From Brevibacillus daliensis (GTDB lineage Bacteria; Bacillota; Bacilli; Brevibacillales; Brevibacillaceae): a DNA stretch of 64,000 bases. Position 1 is the stretch's first letter. The number at the start of each line of letters is the position of its first letter. Where the stretch lies: NCBI RefSeq assembly GCF_021245735.1, contig NZ_JAJISB010000003.1, positions 124,001-188,000 on the forward strand. Reading direction: 5' to 3'. Under the pieces are notes generated by a model. The model did no database searches, was not told where the DNA came from, and saw nothing but the letters and a program-made list of their open reading frames with translations. Shown here piece after piece: positions 40,148 to 49,778 of the stretch. Both the position numbers and the translations under genes were made by a program.

Positions 40148-41911
40148 CTGACCGTTAAGCTAACGTTAAATCTACGATCGCCAACCGTCGACGGCTCGGA
40201 CGCAAAAGAACGAATAGCTGACGCAACCAAGCGCAAGGCGAGCGCAACTGAGACGATCGAGCAGGCGTGGGATCGCGTGAGCAAATCGAAGTTTGACGCC
40301 AAAGAGCTCGCGCTGTTCACCGCCGCAAGGCAAGCGTTCTTTTCCGGAGCGATAGGCAGGCTTACGGAGAAGAAGCTGTCCAAAAGCGAAGTCCTCGAGA
40401 TGGGCCGCCGTGTCATGTTGGCGCGTGATGCGGAAGCCCGCGAGGGGCGGATTGCGGAAGTGCTCGCGAGTAAACCGGACAACTATTTTATTCTGACGGA
40501 CGACGGCGACCTTCCGGCATTTGTCGAACGACTGCGCGAGGAAGTCCGGCGACAACGAACAGAATGGCGCGATCGATTCCGTATCTTAGGCGTCGATACG
40601 ATGACCGCAGGAGACTTCGAGGGAACCGGAATCGATTCGTATATCGACTTGTCCATCGGATTCTCCGTATGGCTTCCGTTACTGAACGAGGGTTACTACC
40701 TTCCTTACGGTCATGTCGACGGATTCGATGTACCATGCGCTTTCAAAGCAGGAGACCCGCAGTTGACGAGATCAAAAGTGCTTGCAGCAATTACACCGTA
40801 TCTTTCACGACCGGAACACGGCAAAACGTTCCACATGGGATCGGCGCGGTACGACTTACACGTTGCTAGAAACGATGGGTATACGATTAAAGGTTGCGTT
40901 TGGGATACGTTGGACGCGATGAACGATCTTAATGAACACGAGGAGGCGTACGGTTTGAAGCCGTTGGTCGCGAAGTACGGACGATGGTTCGGTATACCGG
41001 GTCCGATATACACTTTCGAAGATCTTTTCGGCAACCGATCGCCTGCACCGTTCAACACCGAGCTAGTCGGCATATACGCGATCAAAGACGTTCTGTACGG
41101 TTGGAAGTTGTTCGAGTGGCAATTCGAAATGATGGCGAAAACGGGACGCCTGCTCGAATGCTATGCGAATATTGATTCGAAACTATCGGAAACGGACGTA
41201 TTTATGGCACGGTGCGGATTCGAAATTGATCTCGATTTGATGCGGGAACTTAGCGTTGAGTTCGAAGAAAAGTTGACGGAAGCAAGGCGTCAACTAGTCG
41301 AGACATACGGCATCGACGACGAGTTTGTACGTAAGATGGATCGGACAATACACGCTAAGAAAGTGACCGACTGGATCGAAGCGCAAAGGAAACGGATTAC
41401 GAAACGGGACGAAGCGATTGCGAAATTACACGCTGAACTTCCGGCTATGAATCCGGCAACTAAGCGGTACCAACAAGCGAAAGAGCGCCTTGATAGGTTG
41501 CTCGCGGAAGAACTAGTACCAGCGGACGAAAAACACGCGCCAATTTTCGTCGAGGACGGCGAGTTCAAGTTGACGAATGGTAATCACATCGCGTATCTCA
41601 TTTACGATCATGTCGGAATTAGAGACAGGACGCATCTTGTAAAACGCGGAAAATCACGTTCAACCGCCGCAGATGTACTCGAAATGTATTACGAGGATGA
41701 AGAAGAATTGGCACCGTTGGCAACGGTTGCCGCGTACGAGAAGTTGTTGTCGACATACGTTAACAAGATACCGAATGCGCTAGAGCCAGATGGGCGATTG
41801 CATTCCGAGTTCAAGGCGGGAGGGACTGTGACTGGGCGATATAGTTCGAGCAGCTACAGTGGACGACCTATCGACATACTGGACGAGTTCAAATCGGAGG
41901 TGATCGCGTGA
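40148..41911 (+). CDS. DNA polymerase I (family A), N-terminal half
   Basis: About 587 residues. The coding frame extends upstream of GTG 40277 to CTG 40148 (or ATT 40142) with phage codon use; AAAGGGG at 40132-40138 fits CTG 40148. Contains a DnaQ-like 3'-5' exonuclease region with changed motifs (ILGVDTMTAGDFEGTG, MGSARYDLHVARNDG), a helical middle, and the start of the polymerase domain ending at FKAGGTVTGRYSSSS (motif TGR.SSS). The rest of the polymerase is encoded by the next gene. It is a split enzyme, not a truncated one. Confidence 0.85.
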   Translation: MTVKLTLNLRSPTVDGSDAKERIADATKRKASATETIEQAWDRVSKSKFDAKELALFTAARQAFFSGAIGRLTEKKLSKSEVLEMGRRVMLARDAEAREGRIAEVLASKPDNYFILTDDGDLPAFVERLREEVRRQRTEWRDRFRILGVDTMTAGDFEGTGIDSYIDLSIGFSVWLPLLNEGYYLPYGHVDGFDVPCAFKAGDPQLTRSKVLAAITPYLSRPEHGKTFHMGSARYDLHVARNDGYTIKGCVWDTLDAMNDLNEHEEAYGLKPLVAKYGRWFGIPGPIYTFEDLFGNRSPAPFNTELVGIYAIKDVLYGWKLFEWQFEMMAKTGRLLECYANIDSKLSETDVFMARCGFEIDLDLMRELSVEFEEKLTEARRQLVETYGIDDEFVRKMDRTIHAKKVTDWIEAQRKRITKRDEAIAKLHAELPAMNPATKRYQQAKERLDRLLAEELVPADEKHAPIFVEDGEFKLTNGNHIAYLIYDHVGIRDRTHLVKRGKSRSTAADVLEMYYEDEEELAPLATVAAYEKLLSTYVNKIPNALEPDGRLHSEFKAGGTVTGRYSSSSYSGRPIDILDEFKSEVIA

Positions 41912-43005
41912 CACTGAAGATTACTGACGCAAATTACCACGCGATTGTGCGGAAGCTTATCTCAGACGACCGTAAAGTTCCGAAGGGGACGAATCTTCAA
42001 AACATACCGGCGAAGAAAGACGGAAAGCGAGTCCGCATGTGCTTCGTACCACGTGAAGGTTACGTATTTATCGGAGCTGACCTCGGACAGATTGAACCGC
42101 GCATCCAATCACACATTATGTACACGAAATACGGCGACAATTCGATGCGTCAGATTTTTATCGACGACACCGGATACTACGAAACAATGGCGGAAATGAC
42201 GTTCAGATTACCGCGCGAATACTGCGTCGATGGTGCGGACGATCCAACCGGAACGTTCAAGCCTCGGTCGATGATGAAAACGGGAGTGCTTGCGGTATCA
42301 TACGACCAGTCTCCAAACGCGTTCGCAAAGAAAATGCACGTAACGAACGGGATTGCGGAAATGTTTTTCAGCCAGTTCAACGAGTCATTCCCGTCATTCA
42401 AGCAGATGGTGACGGACATTCGCGAAGGAATGAAACGGACGGGCTACGTCGAGACATTGTACGGACGCAAGCGCAGGTTTCCCGATTACAAGCGAGTTGC
42501 CGCGGAGGCCGCCAAGCACGAACAGAAGCGCATTCGGTTATATACGGAGCGCAAACGTCTGAATGCGAAAGACAAACAAACACCTGCGGATGAGAGCCGC
42601 CTTTCTGTTATCCAAGCCGAGCTAGATATACTACGCGACCAAACCGGACTCGTCGGATACTGGGAACGCGCCGCATTTAACGCGGTCATCCAAGGCACAG
42701 GCGCCGATATCCTCAAGATGAATGGCAATCGGATGGCGCGGATTTGCAAAGAACGCGGATGGGAAATGAATGCATCGATACACGATGAGGTACTCCTATC
42801 GGTTCCGCGCGACCAAGTAACGCCAGAGACAATCGCACTGATTAACGATGTGATGACGAAGACTGCCGACCTGTCCGTTCCCCTTACGACTGATATCGTG
42901 ATTATGCCACGATGGATGGAAGAGTACAGACCGGATAAAGGCGAATGGGATTTCGAAAATTGCCGACCGAAAACGAAGGAGGACGATGCACTATCTCACA
43001 ATTAG
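41908..43005 (+). CDS. DNA polymerase I (family A), C-terminal catalytic half
   Basis: 365 residues from GTG 41908, overlapping the first half by four bases and preceded by GGAGGTGATC, an ideal ribosome binding site. Starts just before GTNLQNIP and carries motif A (DLGQIEPRI), motif B (RSMMKTGVLAVSY) and motif C (IHDEVLL), all with the expected acidic and basic residues. Works with the 40148 product as one polymerase. Frame differs from the first half. Confidence 0.88.
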   Translation: MTLKITDANYHAIVRKLISDDRKVPKGTNLQNIPAKKDGKRVRMCFVPREGYVFIGADLGQIEPRIQSHIMYTKYGDNSMRQIFIDDTGYYETMAEMTFRLPREYCVDGADDPTGTFKPRSMMKTGVLAVSYDQSPNAFAKKMHVTNGIAEMFFSQFNESFPSFKQMVTDIREGMKRTGYVETLYGRKRRFPDYKRVAAEAAKHEQKRIRLYTERKRLNAKDKQTPADESRLSVIQAELDILRDQTGLVGYWERAAFNAVIQGTGADILKMNGNRMARICKERGWEMNASIHDEVLLSVPRDQVTPETIALINDVMTKTADLSVPLTTDIVIMPRWMEEYRPDKGEWDFENCRPKTKEDDALSHN

Positions 43006-43991
43006 CCCACGATTTCCAATCGATGCTTGACCGATGGCATTCCGCGCCCGAAGTATGGGACAACGCTCTTGACGCGTTAATCTCCGAACAGAAAGCGCAT
43101 GCCCTCCGTAACCGACCGTTTATCAACTTCCGAGCGCAGCCGTATTTCTCTCCATCGAGCGCTGACGCGTGCAAACGTGAACTATACGAGAAGCTGCGAG
43201 GTGCTAAGAAAGAAGTCCAACCACGACCACCGCATCAGGGACGATGGACCCGACTTGGTACCGCAATCGGTGACGTAATCCAACGCGACCTACTATTCAT
43301 CGAGAGGCATTACGAGCGCACTTTCGGAGAGGCACCGCCATTCACGGTCGAACGTACGCCGGACGGTCTGCCGATGTGGGAAGATTTCGCGCAGAAATTG
43401 CACGTCATCGATCACGAGGGTCACCGATTCGCCCTCTACGGCAAGCCCGACGGGATTCTTCGGTACAAAGACGGGCGCCGCGTTGGACTCGAAATAAAAT
43501 CGAAGCAGACGACCGCAGCCAAGACGAGTCCGCATTCGATGAGCGAGCCGGAAGGTAAGCACGTTGCCCAATGCGTCGGCTACACGGAAATGTACGGCAG
43601 CGAAGCCGAGCCGTTAGACGATTACATCATCGTGTATGTTAACGCGGCGAAATCGAGTTGGAATTTAACGAAGGAAGAGTACGAAGCCAAGCCGGACTTA
43701 CGCGTGTTCCACGAAACAATTACGGACCGCGACCGTATTGGACTCCGTGGTGAATTGGCGGACATTGTGTCGCGATCGAAAGACGGGCGTCCGCCGAAAC
43801 TCGACCTCGAAAAGTGGACGTTCAACAACTTCAAGACAGCGTGCGCGCTATCGTTAAGTACGGACGAATACGCGGAACTCGAACGGCAAGTATCGATGGT
43901 TAGGCGTTCACGAATGCCGGAGTGGAAGAAGAAATCGTATATTGGCGCGTTCGAACAGATTACGTCGATTCGCGAAAGGGAGGCGGCATGA
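42993..43991 (+). CDS. RecB-like PD-(D/E)XK exonuclease
   Basis: About 332 residues. The ribosome binding site AAGGAGG (42976-42982) points to ATC 42993, with ATG 43023 as the first standard start. Nuclease core: FSPSSADACKRELYEKLRG, GTAIGDVIQRD, YGKPDGILRYKDGRRVGLEIKSKQ (catalytic D and E-x-K), QCVGYTEMYG. Similar to Cas4/RecB-type phage exonucleases in recombination and replication. Overlaps the DnaQ-like gene. Confidence 0.82.
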   Translation: MSQLAHDFQSMLDRWHSAPEVWDNALDALISEQKAHALRNRPFINFRAQPYFSPSSADACKRELYEKLRGAKKEVQPRPPHQGRWTRLGTAIGDVIQRDLLFIERHYERTFGEAPPFTVERTPDGLPMWEDFAQKLHVIDHEGHRFALYGKPDGILRYKDGRRVGLEIKSKQTTAAKTSPHSMSEPEGKHVAQCVGYTEMYGSEAEPLDDYIIVYVNAAKSSWNLTKEEYEAKPDLRVFHETITDRDRIGLRGELADIVSRSKDGRPPKLDLEKWTFNNFKTACALSLSTDEYAELERQVSMVRRSRMPEWKKKSYIGAFEQITSIREREAA

Positions 43992-44578
43992 TGTCGGAAA
44001 TCTACACGTTTATCGACTTGGAAACGACGGGACTCGATCACGAAAACGACCAGATTATCGAGATTGCTGCGGTAAGGACGGACTTGGAGCGCGAATACGG
44101 GCGATTGCAGATGTTCGTGCACCTCGAGGAGGGACGTGAGCTACCGGACTTTATTACGGAGTTAACAGGAATAACAACTGAGGACATTATCGGAGGGAAT
44201 GGTCCCTTTTCCGCCACAAGATCGCTCGCCTGGTTTATTAATGGCTCCGTAGTGGTTGCGCATAACGCTCCGTTTGATCTTGCTTTCCTAGACAGTTGGA
44301 ACGTTAACCGACAGTCGTTCATCTGCACCCGCGCCCTCGCCAAGCTCGTATCACCTACGGAATCGGCATCGCTAAAAGACGTATGCGCCCGCCACGGAAT
44401 CGACTTAACCGGACACCATCGCGCAATGAACGATGTACTCGCGACAATTGAAGTCTTCCGTAAGCTCAAGCCGATCGCGGACTATCGCGGAATTGATTAT
44501 CGGAATGTGGTCGTGAACTCGCCGGATCGACCATTAAAATTCGTGCCTTACGGGGCGAAAATCGTGGAGGTGGCGTAG
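43988..44578 (+). CDS. DnaQ-like DEDDh 3'-5' exonuclease
   Basis: 196 residues from ATG 43988 (or 43991), site GGGAGGCGGC. Exo I FIDLETTGLDHENDQIIEIAAV (D-x-E), Exo II AHNAPFDLAFLD, Exo III GHHRAMNDVLAT (His and Asp of DEDDh). May proofread for the split polymerase, whose own exonuclease motifs are altered. Followed by small genes in the same operon. Confidence 0.9.
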   Translation: MMSEIYTFIDLETTGLDHENDQIIEIAAVRTDLEREYGRLQMFVHLEEGRELPDFITELTGITTEDIIGGNGPFSATRSLAWFINGSVVVAHNAPFDLAFLDSWNVNRQSFICTRALAKLVSPTESASLKDVCARHGIDLTGHHRAMNDVLATIEVFRKLKPIADYRGIDYRNVVVNSPDRPLKFVPYGAKIVEVA

Positions 44579-44839
44579 ATGATTGACTTATTTACAGGGG
44601 AAGGCGTAGGTCAACTTGTTAAAAAGAGACTTAACCAGCCTGTCATAGTTAGTGAAGTTGACTACGAGGACGGACAACACGTTGTAGTTGACGCTACTCA
44701 ATTCGATGAAGACGAGGAGTTGTACGTTCTAGCACGCGGAAACTATTTGAATGGCGGCTATATGTACGTAGTTTACTCGCCGAGAATTAACGAGGCAACT
44801 ACGATGCATGAAGAACTTCTCGAGGAGGTGTCCGCCTAA
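44579..44839 (+). CDS. Small phage protein, unknown
   Basis: 86 residues; ATG 44579 directly follows the previous stop. Beta-rich, acidic (VSEVDYEDGQHVVVDATQF). TAATG overlap with the next gene. Confidence 0.65.
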   Translation: MIDLFTGEGVGQLVKKRLNQPVIVSEVDYEDGQHVVVDATQFDEDEELYVLARGNYLNGGYMYVVYSPRINEATTMHEELLEEVSA

Positions 44840-45042
44840 TGCCGTTGGTTCCCTACGAAATGGTCGAGCGTTTCGACGAAATGGAACGCGAAATCGATTC
44901 GCTGAGAACGGTAATGGCGGTCGTGTCCGGCGACATTCGGCGGCTGGCATCCGAAATGCATACGGAGGAGCACGATGTAATCTACGATAACCTAATCGAT
45001 TACGCGCGTCACTTAGAGGATGCGGCGGGAATGCGGAGGTGA
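44839..45042 (+). CDS. Small helical phage protein
   Basis: 67 residues, mostly helical (MVERFDEMEREIDSLRTVMA). GAGGAGGTG precedes the ATG. Overlaps the site of the resolvase gene. Confidence 0.65.
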   Translation: MPLVPYEMVERFDEMEREIDSLRTVMAVVSGDIRRLASEMHTEEHDVIYDNLIDYARHLEDAAGMRR

Positions 45043-45046
45043 CGGA

Positions 45047-45583
45047 TTGGCTAAACGTAAACAGGCGGAACCTGCCGCAAGATACCTCGGCTTAGACATT
45101 TCGCTGAACCCCGGATTCGCGGTGATAGACGTAAAAAACCGAGTCCCGACGTTAATCCACGCGTCCTCTCTCGTAACGGCTACGACTCACACTGACGGTC
45201 AACGTTTCGCCTATATCGAAGCCAAGACGGTGGCGACTGCACACGATTACGGACCATTTACCGCGATCATACGGGAGGACTTTACGGATGGACGTTCGAA
45301 ACGGGCGAGACAAGGAGTGTTCGGTGCGTGGGCGGCGGTTGATCAGGGGTTAGGTCGTTACGGGTACGTGGTAACGGATGACATAGCACCGACGGCAGTT
45401 AAGCGCCATGTAACCGGAAACGGCAAGGCGGAGAAGGCGGAGGTCGCGGCGACTGTTCGGAAGTACCTGCGGTTGCCGGACGACTATACTTTCGCGGCTG
45501 GATACGATGATAGTGACGCGTGCGGCATTATACTTGCGCATTTGATCGCGAATAAATTGATAGACGTTGAGGGGGCGGTTTAA
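45047..45583 (+). CDS. RuvC-like Holliday junction resolvase
   Basis: 178 residues from TTG 45047 behind CGGAGGTGACGG. RNase H-like fold: YLGLDISLNPGFAVID (first Asp, about 13), IIREDFTDGRSKRARQGVFG (Glu, about 75) and DDSDACGIILAHLIAN (terminal acidic pair, about 160). Resembles phage RuvC/YqgF-type crossover junction endonucleases. It would resolve recombination intermediates before packaging. Confidence 0.82.
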   Translation: MAKRKQAEPAARYLGLDISLNPGFAVIDVKNRVPTLIHASSLVTATTHTDGQRFAYIEAKTVATAHDYGPFTAIIREDFTDGRSKRARQGVFGAWAAVDQGLGRYGYVVTDDIAPTAVKRHVTGNGKAEKAEVAATVRKYLRLPDDYTFAAGYDDSDACGIILAHLIANKLIDVEGAV

Positions 45584-45585
45584 TA

Positions 45586-45774
45586 ATGGACGAGAAACAA
45601 GCGTTATTAGCGAAGTTGAATAGCGTGTTGGAGCGAGTTAACGAGACGATAGAACTGATTTCGGATGGAGATCGAGGTTATAGCGAAGCAGGCGAGTATT
45701 TCTACGACTTCTTAGGCGACTCGACAGCAAGCGCGCTAGAGGCGGCGATAGCTTACATTGAGGAGGCGGTTTGA
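45586..45774 (+). CDS. Small helical phage protein
   Basis: 62 residues; ATG 45586. Helical, acidic (LLAKLNSVLERVNETIEL). Its TGA overlaps the ATG of the frameshifted membrane gene. Confidence 0.65.
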   Translation: MDEKQALLAKLNSVLERVNETIELISDGDRGYSEAGEYFYDFLGDSTASALEAAIAYIEEAV

Positions 45775-45973
45775 TGTTCGATAGTAAACAGTCTTCATTT
45801 TAGGCGCGATACTACTAGACATCGTAATTAACGTGTTTCTTGCGTGGGTAGTGTCCGTCCTCGTGTCATTCGTTTTCGGCATTGACTTCGGATTCTGGCA
45901 GTCGCTAGCATCGTTAATCCTCCTATCCATCGCGAGTAAAGTATTCTTCTCGAAGATGCCGACGTACGAATGA
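45774..45973 (+). pseudogene. Frameshifted small membrane protein
   Basis: ATG 45774 gives MFDSK and then runs to a stop at once. One base off, the frame continues through VFILGAILLDIVINVFLAW and LASLILLSIASKVFFSKMP to 45973, where it overlaps the next ATG as in other genes of this operon. A single lost base near AAACAG at 45789 explains this. Two membrane segments. A programmed shift is possible but there is no slippery heptamer. Confidence 0.65.
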
Positions 45974-46179
45974 CACGCCACTTCGACGATTACGCCGCGC
46001 CAACTATCGTACGCTCACTCCGGTATCTGCGTGAAGAACTGGCGGATACCGAGGCGTTGATAGCTGACGCAAATAAACGATGTGCCGCGCTAGAGTTACG
46101 AAGGCAAACGTTACTGGACGGAATAAACGATATAGAAACGGAGATGGGGCGGATTGAACATACGGTTATTAACGGATGA
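45970..46179 (+). CDS. Coiled-coil small phage protein
   Basis: 69 residues; ATG 45970 (ATGA). Continuous helix with heptads ([20 protein letters not shown]). Overlaps the RNR start. Confidence 0.65.
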   Translation: MTRHFDDYAAPTIVRSLRYLREELADTEALIADANKRCAALELRRQTLLDGINDIETEMGRIEHTVING

Positions 46180-48403
46180 TTTTATCGGAAGATATGCGGA
46201 TTTTCCCGACCACATGAACGAGCTCGGTAAATTCGTATACTATCGGACGTACTCGCGATGGCTGCCGGAAATGGGGCGTCGCGAAACTTGGAAGGAAACG
46301 TGCAGACGCGCTACGGAATATAACGTCGGGCTTGCGACGAAACACTACGAGAAGATCGGATACGACGTGCCGACCGTTGATTTGCGCATGGAAGCCGAGG
46401 AGCTATTCGATAACATGTTTAACCTGCGCCAATTCCTGAGTGGGCGTACGTTATGGGTCGGTGGTGCCGAGAGTGGGATCGCGGACAAGTACCCACTGGC
46501 GAATTTCAATTGTAGCTACGTTAGTATCCGTTCGTGGTCGGATTTAGGCGATTTGTTTTACTTGTTAATGGTCGGCACCGGCGTCGGATTCAAATGTACG
46601 AAGGAGTTCGCGTCTGAGCTCGCACCGATCCGAACGAACACAACGTTAATCAACGCGCCATACGAACCGGTACCGATAGAGCACCGTCTCGAACGCACAA
46701 AAGTAACGCAGCTCGATAACGGCTACGTGAAAATCTACGTCGGCGATTCGAAGGAAGGTTGGGTCGAAGCTCTCCGCGCCTACTTCGAAATCCTGACGCA
46801 ACCGGAGCACGAGGATATCCACACGATTAAGATTTCGTATAACTCCGTCCGTCCGAAAGGTGAGCGTTTGAAGCAGTTCGGAGGCACGGCGTCAGGTCAC
46901 GAACCACTTGCGGAAATGTTTGCGGGGATCGACCGCGTACTCAAGAACGAGATTGACCCGTCACTGGCACCGTTAGAAACCGTTATGCAATTCGAATCGG
47001 ACGAGATTTGCAGTCTGTGGATGGATCGCGGGTACAAACGAGTTCGCCCGATACACATTCTCGACATCGGCAACCTTATCGGCGCGAACGTAGTGGTCGG
47101 GGGAGTCCGCAGAACAGCCGAGATATTCCTGTTCGATGCGGACGACTACGAGTGCCTACTCGCCAAGTACGGGATTAACGGTGTGTGGACGGAAGGTCAA
47201 CTCGAACAGCACCGCAAAGTTGGCGAAATGCTCGACTCAATCGGACAGAAGCCGGATTGGTTCGACTCTATCGCGAAAGTAGGTGACGGAAGATTCGGAC
47301 TGGACCACCGCCGCATGTCGAATAACTCTATCGCGTTTGAGACGAAGCCCGAGCGTGAGTTCTTGAATCTCGTGTTTACGATAATGCAATCGGAAGGCGA
47401 GCCGGGGTTCATTAACCTTGAGGAAGCGCGCCGTAGACGTCCGAATGCCGAGGGTCTAAACCCATGTGCGGAAATTTTACTCGACTCGTACGGCGTCTGC
47501 AACTTAACAACTGTCAACGTTATGCAATTCGTATCCGACGGAGATCTCGATATCCCAGCATTATTCCGCGCACAACGACGATCCGCCCGCGCTGGTCTGC
47601 GTATGACACTCGTAGAACTCGAACTCGCGCATTGGGACGCAATACAGCAACGCGACCGTCTGCTCGGAACGTCGCTTACCGGATGGAAAGACGCAATGGC
47701 AGCCGCCGATTATAGCGAGTCACAGGAGCGCGATCTGCTCGAGATGCTCGGCAATGCCGCACGTAACGAAGCCGATCGATACGCGAAGGAAATGCGAGTT
47801 AGTGCGCCACTGCTCGTAACGACAGTTAAGCCGGAAGGAACGATATCACAAGTGGCGGGCGGTGTATCGTCCGGTCTGCACTGGTCGCACTCACCATATT
47901 ATATCCGCCGTATCCGTATCAACGCGGCTGATCCGTTAGCAAAGGTCGCAATGGAACACGGATGGACGGTAAATCCCGAAGTTGGCACGACGTGGGAGAA
48001 CGCCCGCACGCTCGTCATCGACTTTCCCGTAGCTTCTGGCGCGATAGAAACGAAGGATGACGTAAGTTCGGAGCGTCAATTCGAGACGTACTTCCGATTC
48101 CAACGTTCATACACCGATCACAACTCGTCCAATACGATTACGGTGCGTCCTGACGAGTGGGAGGCGGTGGAACAAACGGTATGGGACGGATGGGACAATT
48201 TCGTAGGCGTGAGCTTTTTGGCACTTGATGGCGGTACGTATCAACTCGCGCCATACGAGGCGATTACGAAGGAGCAATACGAGGAGATGCGCGCGCAGAT
48301 GAAGCCGTTCGATCCTGCGGTATTACAACGATTTGAGACGGACGGGACGAGCGATTTAGATGGCGCGGATTCGTGCGATGGCGGCGTGTGTCCGATTCGA
48401 TAA
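46154..48403 (+). CDS. nrdJ: Adenosylcobalamin-dependent (class II) ribonucleotide reductase
   Basis: 749 residues from TTG 46154. Catalytic motifs: [29 protein letters not shown] (substrate-binding Cys region), [10 protein letters not shown] (N-x-C-x-E active site), and the C-terminal redox pair in [10 protein letters not shown]. No small-subunit gene is nearby, and the length fits monomeric class II enzymes (RTPR-like). It makes dNTPs (or dNDPs) from ribonucleotides without oxygen, using host B12. Together with ThyX and dNMP kinase it supplies phage DNA synthesis. Confidence 0.9.
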   Translation: MNIRLLTDDFIGRYADFPDHMNELGKFVYYRTYSRWLPEMGRRETWKETCRRATEYNVGLATKHYEKIGYDVPTVDLRMEAEELFDNMFNLRQFLSGRTLWVGGAESGIADKYPLANFNCSYVSIRSWSDLGDLFYLLMVGTGVGFKCTKEFASELAPIRTNTTLINAPYEPVPIEHRLERTKVTQLDNGYVKIYVGDSKEGWVEALRAYFEILTQPEHEDIHTIKISYNSVRPKGERLKQFGGTASGHEPLAEMFAGIDRVLKNEIDPSLAPLETVMQFESDEICSLWMDRGYKRVRPIHILDIGNLIGANVVVGGVRRTAEIFLFDADDYECLLAKYGINGVWTEGQLEQHRKVGEMLDSIGQKPDWFDSIAKVGDGRFGLDHRRMSNNSIAFETKPEREFLNLVFTIMQSEGEPGFINLEEARRRRPNAEGLNPCAEILLDSYGVCNLTTVNVMQFVSDGDLDIPALFRAQRRSARAGLRMTLVELELAHWDAIQQRDRLLGTSLTGWKDAMAAADYSESQERDLLEMLGNAARNEADRYAKEMRVSAPLLVTTVKPEGTISQVAGGVSSGLHWSHSPYYIRRIRINAADPLAKVAMEHGWTVNPEVGTTWENARTLVIDFPVASGAIETKDDVSSERQFETYFRFQRSYTDHNSSNTITVRPDEWEAVEQTVWDGWDNFVGVSFLALDGGTYQLAPYEAITKEQYEEMRAQMKPFDPAVLQRFETDGTSDLDGADSCDGGVCPIR

Positions 48404-48420
48404 AACGGAGGTGGGCGCCA

Positions 48421-48648
48421 ATGAGCTACGGACTGACGGATGAGCAACGCGAGTTAATCGAAATGATACGAGGAGGCGGTCGGGTGGATAACGAAAAATT
48501 TAGCACCTTAATGTACGCACTGACGAAAAACGCAGCACGAAATAGTTTCGTAGACTTTCTCGAAGAGTGGGACTTGACGAAAGATGATTACGATGACATT
48601 AAGGAGCATTTAATAGAGACTTACGGAATCAGAAAACCTTACGTTTAG
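48421..48648 (+). CDS. Small phage protein, unknown
   Basis: 75 residues from ATG 48421 behind GGAGGTGGGCG. Acidic, helical (SFVDFLEEWDLTKDDYDDIK). Operon with RNR. Confidence 0.65.
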   Translation: MSYGLTDEQRELIEMIRGGGRVDNEKFSTLMYALTKNAARNSFVDFLEEWDLTKDDYDDIKEHLIETYGIRKPYV

Positions 48649-48658
48649 AGGTGAAATA

Positions 48659-48880
48659 ATGAGAGTGCCTTACACCTATCCTGAAGCAGAGGCGATCGAA
48701 CGTGATTATGATGAGCAAATCCCATTAGGCGTTATTGCTGAGAATGTGAATCGCGATTTCCATAATGGTAATCCTGTTCGCACAGCTAATTCAGTCAGGT
48801 ACGTAATTAATAAGATTTATCATGGCGATGATTGGTACGGTAGGATCGAAGAAGCTTGGCTAAACGAAAACGGAAAGTAG
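48659..48880 (+). CDS. Small HTH-like phage protein
   Basis: 73 residues; ATG 48659 with AGAGGTGAA. Helical arrangement YPEAEAIERDYDEQIPLGVIAEN, ANSVRYVINKIYHGDDWY is compatible with a small HTH. Codon use is more AT-rich than neighbours. Confidence 0.65.
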   Translation: MRVPYTYPEAEAIERDYDEQIPLGVIAENVNRDFHNGNPVRTANSVRYVINKIYHGDDWYGRIEEAWLNENGK

Positions 48881-48891
48881 GAGACGGTCGG

Positions 48892-49092
48892 ATGAAACAC
48901 GTCATGGTTATCGAAGTGGTCGCGAAGAAAACGTTTGACGAAGAGGCAACGCTAATGCTCGATGCGCTTACGCCTGACCAGCTCACGGAACGTCTTGACG
49001 AAATTAAGACGGAGACTCACCGATTGTTCTCCCGCGAGATGGAAGACGGTGCTGAGATAGTTGTGAGTGTCCGTATAGAGGAGGACGAATAA
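48892..49092 (+). CDS. Small phage protein, unknown
   Basis: 66 residues from ATG 48892 (AGGAGACGG upstream; TTG 48856 less likely). Alternating beta/helix with VMVIEVVAKKTF and EIVVSVRIEEDE, a ferredoxin-like pattern. TAATG overlap to the next gene. Confidence 0.65.
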   Translation: MKHVMVIEVVAKKTFDEEATLMLDALTPDQLTERLDEIKTETHRLFSREMEDGAEIVVSVRIEEDE

Positions 49093-49475
49093 TGCCGCAC
49101 ATTGACGAGATAATTCGTATATGTCGCGAGGTTATCGATGGTGATGCGTACCTGGAGGAGAGCGTTATATTCGATATCCTGGACGAGGCTTATAAAGCTA
49201 AATCGGAAGTGGGGGGCGGTGGTCGGGTGAAGAGATCAGTTTACGAGATTGCCGATATTAAGAAGCATGACGGACTAACGGAAGCTGATTCGGCGCGATT
49301 GGGTCGCAGGCTTTACCCTACGTTGATTGAAGTCGGGAGCCCCGCGTTGTTATTACACGCGGATGACACTACGAAGATGCTCCGAACGTCCACCGTTACT
49401 AGCGTGGAAGAGCAGTCCGAAGCGATCACGTTCACGACGCGGAACACAACGTACACGATACGAAAGGTGACGTGA
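49092..49475 (+). CDS. Phage protein, unknown
   Basis: 127 residues, ATG 49092. Helical first part (HIDEIIRICREVIDGD), beta-rich second part (TSTVTSVEEQSEAITFTTRN). Last gene before the SOS-type reverse insertion; its stop overlaps a remnant frame at 49472 (MIIRIGREVINYVKE) that seems cut by that insertion. Confidence 0.7.
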   Translation: MPHIDEIIRICREVIDGDAYLEESVIFDILDEAYKAKSEVGGGGRVKRSVYEIADIKKHDGLTEADSARLGRRLYPTLIEVGSPALLLHADDTTKMLRTSTVTSVEEQSEAITFTTRNTTYTIRKVT

Positions 49476-49508
49476 TTATTCGAATAGGCCGTGAAGTTAT
49501 CAACTATG

Positions 49509-49724
49509 TCAAGGAGAGAAGAAAGCATTTATCAAGTTATGTACTGCTTCGAGAACAGCAACTGCAATTACCGTCCAAATTAGTGTTCCAACAATCCCTT
49601 CAACACCTGCCAGTCCGCGAGTCTTGTATTCGAAAAAAGTATACATTGCAATTGGTCCATAGAGTGAGAATTTCAGAATGTTTAAAACCCTTTCGATAAT
49701 CCAAATGATTTGTTTCACTTTCAT
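49509..49724 (-). CDS. Reverse-strand membrane protein under LexA control
   Basis: 71 residues from ATG 49724 with GAGGAGGAG upstream. Two membrane segments (about 4-25 with IIWIIERVLNILKFSLYGP; about 45-63 with GTLIWTVIAVAVLEAV). The gene and its 200-base leader are AT-rich, unlike surrounding phage DNA. An extended -10 (TGTTATGAT) at 49779-49784 lies beside a perfect LexA/DinR box at 49798-49809 on the promoter. Probably an SOS-induced moron; membrane damage, division arrest or holin-like functions are possible. Confidence 0.8.
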   Translation of the reverse strand: MKVKQIIWIIERVLNILKFSLYGPIAMYTFFEYKTRGLAGVEGIVGTLIWTVIAVAVLEAVHNLINAFFSP

Positions 49725-49778
49725 TTGTACTCCTCCTCAAATTGTTTAGTCTTAGAATATTTGTTTTATTTCGCATTC

